Below, piece after piece: positions 56,601-64,000 of a stretch of 64,000 nucleotides of DNA. Where the stretch lies: positions 992,001 to 1,056,000 of the forward strand of contig NW_027490168.1 of assembly GCF_050948175.1 (NCBI RefSeq), given 5' to 3'. Under the pieces are notes generated by a model, which had not been told where the DNA came from, ran no database searches, and saw only the letters and a list, made by a program, of their open reading frames with translations. How positions within the stretch are numbered: position 1 is the first letter of the stretch; each line of letters begins with the position of its first letter. Made by a program: the position numbers and the translations under genes. The DNA comes from Xylocopa sonorina (Eukaryota; Arthropoda; Insecta; Hymenoptera; Apidae).

Positions 56601-57459
56601 AAATGCGATGCGATATCGCATTTTAAGAAGCATTAGAACCCTATTGCTAAGATACGTGGACATCTGCAAAAGCTATTTCCTTGCTAGGAAGTGTCGCATT
56701 TACATTCATTTGAAGTGTAGACGAGGAAAACATAACACTTCGCAAATCATATTATATCTTACCATGAAACACAGAAATGAGATACGATATCGCGTTGTAA
56801 GAATCATAAGAACACTATTGCTACGATACGTAGACATCTGCAAACGCTATTTCTTTGCGAGGAAGTGTCGCATTTACATTCATTTGAAGTGTAGACGTGG
56901 AATACACACACTTCGCAAATCATATTATATCTTACCATGAAACATAGAAATGAGATGCGATATCGCGTTTTAATAAGCATTAGAACTCTACTGCTACGAC
57001 AGGTAGACATCTGCAAACGCTATTTCCTTTCAAGAAAGTGTCGCATTTACATTCATTTGAAGTGTAGACGAGGAATACATCACGCTTCGCAAATCATATT
57101 ATATCTTACCATGAAACATGGAAGTGAGATGCGATATCGCGTTTTGAGAATCAATAAGAACTCTATTGCTACGATACGTAGACATCTGCAAACGCTATTT
57201 CCTTGCAAGGAAGTGTCACATTAACATTCATATGAAGTGTAGACGAGGAATACATAACACTTCGCAAATCATATTATATCTTACCATGAAACATGGAAAT
57301 GAGATGCGATATCGCGTTTTAAGAAGCATTGGAACATTATTGCTACGATACGTAGACATCTGCAAACGCTATTTCCTTGCTAGGAAGTGTCGCATTTACA
57401 CTCATTTGATGTGTAGACGAGGAATACATAACACTTCGCAAATCATATTATATCTTACC

Positions 57460-58993
57460 ATGAAACATAGAAATGAGATGCGATATCGCGTTTTAAGTAG
57501 CATTAGAAATCTATCGCTACGATACCTAGACATCTGCAGACGATATTTCCTTGCAAGGAAGTGTCGCATTTACATTCATTTGAAGTGTAGACGAGGAATA
57601 CATAACACTTCGCAAATCATATTATATCTTACCATGAACCATAGAAATGAGTTGCGATATCGCGTTTTGAGAATCATAAGAACTCTATTGCTACAATACG
57701 TAGACATCTGCAAACGCTATTTCCTAGCGAGGAAGTGTCGCATTCACACTTCGCAAATCATATTGTATCTTACCATGAAACATAGAAATGAGATGCTATA
57801 TCGCGTTTTAAGAATCATAAGAACTCTATTGCTTCGATACGTAGACATCTGCAAACGCTATTTCCTTGGAAGGAAGTGTCGCATTTACATTCATTTGAAT
57901 CGTAGACGAGGAATGCATAACACTTCGCAATGAATATTATATCTTATCATGAAACATAGATATGAGATGCAATATCTCGTTTTAAGAAGCATTTGAACTC
58001 TATTGCTACGATAGGTAGACATCTGCAAACGCTATTTCCTTGCAAGGAAGTGTCGCATTTACATTCATTTGAAATGTAGACGAGGAATACATGACACTTC
58101 GCAAATCATGTTATATCTTAACATGAAACATAGAAATGAGATGCGATATCGCGTTTTAAGAATCATAGGAACTCTATTGCTACGATACTTAGACATCTGC
58201 AAACGCTCTTTCCTTGCAAGGAAGTGTCGCATTAACATTCATATGAAGTGTAGACGAGGAATACATAACACTCCGCAAATCATATTATGACTTACCATGA
58301 AACATAGAAATGAGATGCGATATCGCGTTTTAAGAAGCATTAGAACTCTACTGCTACGATACGTAGACATCTGCAAACGCTATTTCCTTGCTAGGAAGTG
58401 TCGCATTTACATTCATTTGAAGTGTAGACGAGGAATACATAACACTTCGCAAATCATATTATATCTTACCATGAAACATGGAAATGAGATGCGATATCGC
58501 GTTTTAAGAAGCATTAGAACACTATTGCTACGATACGTAGACATCTGCAAACGCTATTTCCTTGCTAGGAAGTGTCGCATTTACATTCATTTGAAGTGTA
58601 GACGAGGAATACATATCACTTCGCAAATCATATTGTATCTTACCATGAAACATAGAAATGAGATGCGAGATCGCGTTTTAAGAAGCATTAGATATCTATT
58701 TCTACGATACGTAGACATCTGCAAACGTTATTTCCTTGCAAGGTAGTGTCGCATTTACATTCATTTGAATCGTAGACGAGGAATGCATAACACTTTGCAA
58801 TGAATATTATACCTTATCATTAAACATAGATATGAGATGCAATATCTCGTTTTAAGTAGCATTTGAACTCTATTGCTACGATACCTAGACATCAGCAGAC
58901 GCTATTTCCTAGCAAATGAAGTGTCGCATTTACATTCATTTGAAGTGTAGACGAGAAATACATGACACTTCGCAAATCATATTATATCTTACC
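57460..58993 (+). repeat. Right-end segmental duplicate, copy 1
   Basis: Matches 61,601-62,786. The offset is 4,141 bp at 57,460, 3,967 bp at 58,069 and 3,793 bp at 58,916, each step being exactly one monomer (174 bp). Copy 2 has therefore lost two monomers: the one with 'catttgaatcgtag' near 57,895, and one of the pair at 58,300-58,640. Shared private variants include 'cattcacacttcgc', 'ttatgacttacc', 'gagatgcgagatcgcg', 'aaggtagtgtcgc' and 'tagcaaatgaagtg'. Confidence 0.88.
57634..57774 (+). repeat. 141-bp monomer with 33-bp internal deletion
   Basis: The distance between monomer starts is 141 bp. At about 57,747 'gtcgcattcac' runs straight into 'acttcgcaaatc', removing 33 bp that normally hold the first hairpin arm and its loop. 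The loss is a multiple of three, so the open frame continues. The copy at 61,775-61,915 has the same deletion, so it is older than the duplication. Confidence 0.9.
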
Positions 58994-61078
58994 ATGAAAC
59001 ATAGAATTGAGATGCGATATCGCGTTTTAAGAAGCATTAGAACTCTATTGCTACGATACCTAGACATCTGCACACGCTATTTCCTAGCAAGGAAGTGTCG
59101 CATTTACATTCATTTCAAGTGTAGACGAGGAATACATGACACTTCGAAAATCATATTATATCTTACAATGAAACATAGAAATGAGATGTGATATCGCGTT
59201 TTAAGTAGCATTAGAAATCTACTGCTACGATACGTAGACATCTGCAAACGCTATTTCCTAGCGAGGAAGTGTCGCATTTACATTCATTTGAAGTGTAGAC
59301 GAGGAATACATAACACTTCGCAAATCATATTATATCTTACCATGAAACATAGAAATGAGATGCGATTCGTGTTTTAAGAAGCATTAGAATTCTATTGCTA
59401 CGATAGGTAGACATCTGCAAACGCTATTTCCTTGCAAGGAAGTGTGGCATTAACATTCATTTGAAGTGTAAACGAGGAATACATAACACTTCGCAAATCA
59501 TATTATATCTTACGATGAAACATGGAAATGTGATGCGATATCACGTTTTAAGAAGCATTAGAACACTATTGCTACGATACGTAGACATCTGCAAACGCTA
59601 TTTCCTTGCTAGGAAGTGTCGCATTTACATTCATTTGAAGTGTAGACGAGGAATACATAACACATCGCAAATCATATTATATCTTACCATGAAACATAGA
59701 AATGAAATGCGATATCGCGTTTTAAGAAGCATTAGAACTCTATTGCTACGATACCTAGACATCTGCACACGCTATTTCCTAGCAAGGAAGTGTCGCATTT
59801 ACATTCATTTCAAGTGTAGACGAGGAATACATGACACTTCGAAAATCATATTATATCTTACAATGAAACATAGAAATGAGATGTGATATCGCGTTTTAAG
59901 TAGCATTAGAAATCTACTGCTACGATACGTAGACATCTGCAAACGCTATTTCCTAGCGAGGAAGTGTCGCATTTACATTCATTTGAAGTGTAGACGAGGA
60001 ATACATAACACTTCGCAAATCATATTATATCTTACCATGAAACATAGAAATGAGATGCGATTCGTGTTTTAAGAAGCATTAGAATTCTATTGCTACGATA
60101 GGTAGACATCTGCAAACGCTATTTCCTTGCAAGGAAGTGTGGCATTAACATTCATTTGAAGTGTAAACGAGGAATACATAACACTTCGCAAATCATATTA
60201 TATCTTACGATGAAACATGGAAATGTGATGCGATATCACGTTTTAAGAAGCATTAGAACACTATTGCTACGATACGTAGACATCTGCAAACGCTATTTCC
60301 TTGCTAGGAAGTGTCGCATTTACATTCATTTGAAGTGTAGACGAGGAATACATAACACATCGCAAATCATATTATATCTTACCATGAAACATAGAAATGA
60401 AATGCGATATCGCGTTTTAAGAAGCATTAGAACTCTATTGCTACGATACCTAGACATCTGCACACGCTATTTCCTAGCAAGGAAGTGACGCATTTACATT
60501 CATTTCAAGTGTAGACGAGGAATACATGACACTTCGAAAATCATATTATATCTTACAATGAAACATAGAAATGAGATGTGATATCGCGTTTTAAGAAGCA
60601 TTAGAAATCTACTGCTACGATACGTAGACATCTGCAAACGCTATTTCCTAGCGAGGAAGTGTCGCATTTACATTCATTTGAAGTGTAGACGAGGAATACA
60701 TAACACTTCGCAAATCATATTATATCTTACCATGAAACATAGAAATGAGATGCGATTCGTGTTTTAAGAAGCATTAGAATTCTATTGCTACGATAGGTAG
60801 ACATCTGCAAACGCTATTTCCTTGCAAGGAAGTGTGGCATTAACATTCATTTGAAGTGTAAACGAGGAATACATAACACTTCGCAAATCATATTATATCT
60901 TACGATGAAACATGGAAATGTGATGCGATATCACGTTTTAAGAAGCATTAGAACACTATTGCTACGATACGTAGACATCTGCAAACGCTATTTCCTTGCT
61001 AGGAAGTGTCGCATTTACATTCATTTGAAGTGTAGACGAGGAATACTTAACACATCGCAAATCATATTATATCTTACC
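58994..61078 (+). repeat. 4-monomer HOR (695 bp), three copies
   Basis: Copies lie at 58,994-59,688, 59,689-60,383 and 60,384-61,078. The unit is four monomers less 1 bp; the lost base lies in 'gatgcgattcgtgtttt', where the usual GCGATATCGC palindrome and its EcoRV site are destroyed. Other markers are 'catctgcacacgctatttc', 'catttcaagtgtag', 'cacttcgaaaatc', 'gagatgtgatatcgcg', 'gtgtggcattaac' and 'gatatcacgtttt'. Copy 3 has private changes ('aaggaagtgacgc' near 60,480 and 'gaatacttaacac' near 61,041). Confidence 0.93.
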
Positions 61079-61600
61079 ATGAAACATAGAAATGAGATGC
61101 GATATCGCGTTTTAAGAAGCATTAGAATTCTATTGCTACGATACGTAGACATCTGCAAACGCTATTTCCTTGCTAGGAAGTGTCGCATTTACACTCATTT
61201 GATGTGTAGACGAGGAATACATAACACTTCGCAAATCATATTATATCTTACCATGAAACACAGAAATGAGATGCGATATCGCGTTTTAAGAATCATAAGA
61301 ACTCTATAGCTACGATACGCAGAAATCTGCAAACGCTATTTCCTTGCAAGGAAGTGTCGCATTTACATTCATTTGAAGTGTAAACGAGGAATACATAACA
61401 CTTCGCAAATCATATTATATCTTACCATGAAACATAGAAATGAGATGCGATATCGCGTTTTAAGAAGCATTAGAAATCTATTGCTACGATACGTAGACAT
61501 CTGCAAACGCTATTTCCTTGCAAGGAAGTGTCGCATTTACATTCATTTGAAGTGTAGACGAGGAATACATAACACTTCGCAAATCATATTATATCTTACC

Positions 61601-62786
61601 ATGAAACATAGAAATGAGATGCGATATCGCGTTTTAAGTAGCATTAGAAATCTATCGCTACGATACCTAGACATCTGCAGACGATATTTCCTTGCAAGGA
61701 AGTGTCGCATTTACATTCATTTGAAGTGTAGACGAGGAATACATAACACTTCGCAAATCATATTATATCTTACCATGAACCATAGAAATGAGTTGCGATA
61801 TCGCGTTTTAAGGATCATAAGAACTCTATTGCTACAATACGTAGACATCTGCAAACGCTATTTCCTAGCGAGGAAGTGTCGCATTCACACTTCGCAAATC
61901 ATATTGTATCTTACCATGAAACATAGAAATGAGATGCTATATCGCGTTTTAAGAATCATAAGAACTCTATTGCTACGATACGTAGACATCTGCAAACGCT
62001 ATTTCCTTGCAAGGAAGTGTCGCATTTACATTCATTTGAAATGTAGACGAGGAATACATGACACTTCGCAAATCATGTTATATCTTAACATGAAACATAG
62101 AAATGAGATGCGATATCGCGTTTTAAGAATCATAGGAACTCTATTGCTACGATACTTAGACATCTGCAAACGCTCTTTCCTTGCAAGGAAGTGTCGCATT
62201 AACATTCATATGAAGTGTAGACGAGGAATACATAACACTTCGCAAATCATATTATGACTTACCATGAAACATAGAAATGAGATGCGATATCGCGTTTTAA
62301 GAAGCATTAGAACTCTACTGCTACGATACGTAGACATCTGCAAACGCTATTTCCTTGCTAGGAAGTGTCGCATTTACATTCATTTGAAGTGTAGACGAGG
62401 AATACATATCACTTCGCAAATCATATTGTATCTTACCATGAAACATAGAAATGAGATGCGAGATCGCGTTTTAAGAAGCATTAGATATCTATTTCTACGA
62501 TACGTAGACATCTGCAAACGTTATTTCCTTGCAAGGTAGTGTCGCATTTACATTCATTTGAATCGTAGACGAGGAATGCATAACACTTTGCAATGAATAT
62601 TATACCTTATCATTAAACATAGATATGAGATGCAATATCTCGTTTCAAGTAGCATTTGAACTCTATTGCTACGATACCTAGACATCAGCAGACGCTATTT
62701 CCTAGCAAATGAAGTGTCGCATTTACATTCATTTGAAGTGTAGACGAGAAATACATGACACTTCGCAAATCATATTATATCTTACC
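61601..62786 (+). repeat. Right-end segmental duplicate, copy 2
   Basis: Second copy of 57,460-58,993, two monomers shorter. It includes the second 141-bp monomer (61,775-61,915). The open frame at 61,373-62,257 (294 codons) spans part of it because the stop-bearing monomer of copy 1 is one of those lost. It leads directly into another run of the 4-monomer HOR. Confidence 0.88.
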
Positions 62787-64000
62787 ATGAAACATAGAAT
62801 TGAGATGCGATATCGCGTTTTAAGAAGCATTAGAACTCTATTGCTACGATACCTAGACATCTGCACACGCTATTTCCTAGCAAGGAAGTGTCGCATTTAC
62901 ATTCATTTCAAGTGTAGACGAGGAATACATGACACTTCGAAAATCATATTATATCTTACAATGAAACATAGAAATGAGATGTGATATCGCGTTTTAAGTA
63001 GCATTAGAAATCTACTGCTACGATACGTAGACATCTGCAAACGCTATTTCCTAGCGAGGAAGTGTCGCATTTACATTCATTTGAAGTGTAGACGAGGAAT
63101 ACATAACACTTCGCAAATCATATTATATCTTACCATGAAACATAGAAATGAGATGCGATTCGTGTTTTAAGAAGCATTAGAATTCTATTGCTACGATAGG
63201 TAGACATCTGCAAACGCTATTTCCTTGCAAGGAAGTGTGGCATTAACATTCATTTGAAGTGTAAACGAGGAATACATAACACTTCGCAAATCATATTATA
63301 TCTTACGATGAAACATGGAAATGTGATGCGATATCACGTTTTAAGAAGCATTAGAACACTATTGCTACGATACGTAGACATCTGCAAACGCTATTTCCTT
63401 GCTAGGAAGTGTCGCATTTACATTCATTTGAAGTGTAGACGAGGAATACATAACACATCGCAAATCATATTATATCTTACCATGAAACATAGAAATGAAA
63501 TGCGATATCGCGTTTTAAGAAGCATTAGAACTCTATTGCTACGATACCTAGACATCTGCACACGCTATTTCCTAGCAAGGAAGTGTCGCATTTACATTCA
63601 TTTCAAGTGTAGACGAGGAATACATGACACTTCGAAAATCATATTATATCTTACAATGAAACATAGAAATGAGATGTGATATCGCGTTTTAAGTAGCATT
63701 AGAAATCTACTGCTACGATACGTAGACATCTGCAAACGCTATTTCCTAGCGAGGAAGTGTCGCATTTACATTCATTTGAAGTGTAGACGAGGAATACATA
63801 ACACTTCGCAAATCATATTATATCTTACCATGAAACATAGAAATAAGATGCGATTCGTGTTTTAAGAAGCATTAGAATTCTATTGCTACGATAGGTAGAC
63901 ATCTGCAAACGCTATTTCCTTGCAAGGAAGTGTGGCATTAACATTCATTTGAAGTGTAAACGAGGAATACATAACACTTCGCAAATCATATTATATCTTA
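62787..64000 (+). repeat. 4-monomer HOR, second run, cut by window end
   Basis: One full unit (62,787-63,481) and 519 bp of the next (63,482-64,000), with the same markers as 58,994-61,078. The offset to 58,994 is 3,793 bp. One private change near 63,845 is 'gaaataagatgcg'. The number of copies beyond the window cannot be seen. Confidence 0.92.

Larger units (their letters stand above)
51686..57459 (+). repeat. Right mixed-monomer segment
   Basis: About 33 monomers of mixed subtype with short local duplications. 53,190-53,670 matches 54,233-54,713 (offset 1,043 bp, six monomers less 1 bp), sharing 'acactcatttgatgtgtag', 'ctatagctacgatacgcag' and 'gaagtgtaaacgagg'. Part of the same pattern returns near 55,900-56,030. 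A two-base loss (cgatacagacatc, 51,958-51,970) shifts frame. The block 52,016-52,737 matches 13,239-13,960 on the opposite side of the core. No gene is seen. Confidence 0.85.
1..64000 (+). repeat. 174-bp satellite DNA array, about 368 head-to-tail monomers
   Basis: The same 174-bp unit recurs without a break across the window, always in the same orientation. The unit can be counted from the ATG in 'ccatgaaacatag', which returns every 174 bp apart from rare small indels. Monomers differ by scattered substitutions, and linked sets of variants define subtypes. By hand count the consensus has 63 G or C in 174 bp (36%) and nine CpG against about 5.7 expected. No unique sequence, transposon or reversed block interrupts it. 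A length near 174 bp is close to one nucleosome plus linker and is typical of centromeric satellites in animals and plants; the centromeric role is inference, since no chromatin data can be seen. I do not recognise the family. Every ATG-initiated open frame in the window lies inside these monomers. Confidence 0.98.

Noticed and set aside
15..63679. Many plus-strand open frames of 60-445 codons with similar Arg/Lys-rich products
   Set aside because: They are all the same 58-codon satellite frame. Starts and stops fall at ordinary monomer variants, one-base indels and stops are frequent, and no promoter-like or unique flanking sequence or known domain is present.
1..64000. CRISPR array
   Set aside because: The 174-bp units abut directly and there are no short identical repeats separated by unique spacers.
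1..64000. Tandem repeat protein gene such as a surface or silk-like protein
   Set aside because: A 64-kb array with scattered stops, frameshifts and single-monomer losses, no introns or unique ends, and no bias I can see toward silent changes fits satellite DNA better.
1..64000. tRNA, rRNA or telomere repeats
   Set aside because: No tRNA-like cloverleaf elements, rRNA-like conserved stretches or short telomeric motif runs appear in any monomer type.

Overview
The whole window is one uninterrupted satellite DNA array. A 174-bp monomer is repeated head to tail about 368 times, always in the same orientation, from the first base to the last. The array therefore continues past both ends. I find no protein-coding gene, RNA gene, transposon, CRISPR array or unique spacer. 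The setting is a eukaryotic chromosome, most likely centromeric or pericentromeric heterochromatin. I do not recognise the satellite family and cannot name the organism. The monomer is about 36% G+C. It carries nine CpG where about six are expected, so it is not CpG-depleted; this fits a lightly methylated genome (many invertebrates) better than a vertebrate or flowering plant, but only weakly.

Layout. (1) 1-5,340: mixed, diverged monomers without a clear long period. (2) 5,340-11,593: a 9-monomer higher-order repeat (HOR) of 1,565 bp, three full copies plus partial copies on each side; a block at 5,756-6,400 is a copy of 1,929-2,573. (3) 11,594-15,727: mixed monomers, including the only badly rearranged monomer (12,887-13,117) and a tandem dimer (14,684-15,379). 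(4) 15,728-27,901: a 24-monomer HOR in three copies of 4,000, 4,174 and 4,000 bp; the two short copies have each lost one monomer, at different places. (5) 26,337-31,740: a 15-monomer HOR of 2,609 bp, two copies plus a start, grown out of the end of the 24-mer. (6) 31,555-38,980: a 22-monomer unit (3,827 bp) in two copies. (7) 37,817-46,840: a second 15-monomer HOR (2,607 bp), interrupted by an 8-monomer (1,391 bp) duplication. (8) 46,855-51,685: another copy of the 22-mer/15-mer junction region, about 11.5 kb downstream of its partner. (9) 51,686-57,459: mixed monomers again, with short local duplications. (10) 57,460-64,000: a large duplication (offset 4,141 falling to 3,793 bp) that includes a 4-monomer HOR of 695 bp.

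The picture is of a core (about 15.7-51.7 kb) made similar by recent, nested, in-register unequal exchange, with more diverged monomers on the left and a separately expanding short-period HOR on the right. Because 174 is divisible by three and the consensus has no stop in one frame, long open frames (up to 445 codons) run through several monomers. I regard these as a by-product of the repeat and not as genes. Each monomer also carries two short perfect palindromes, one near-palindrome and one potential hairpin, which are the best candidates for functional DNA structure here.
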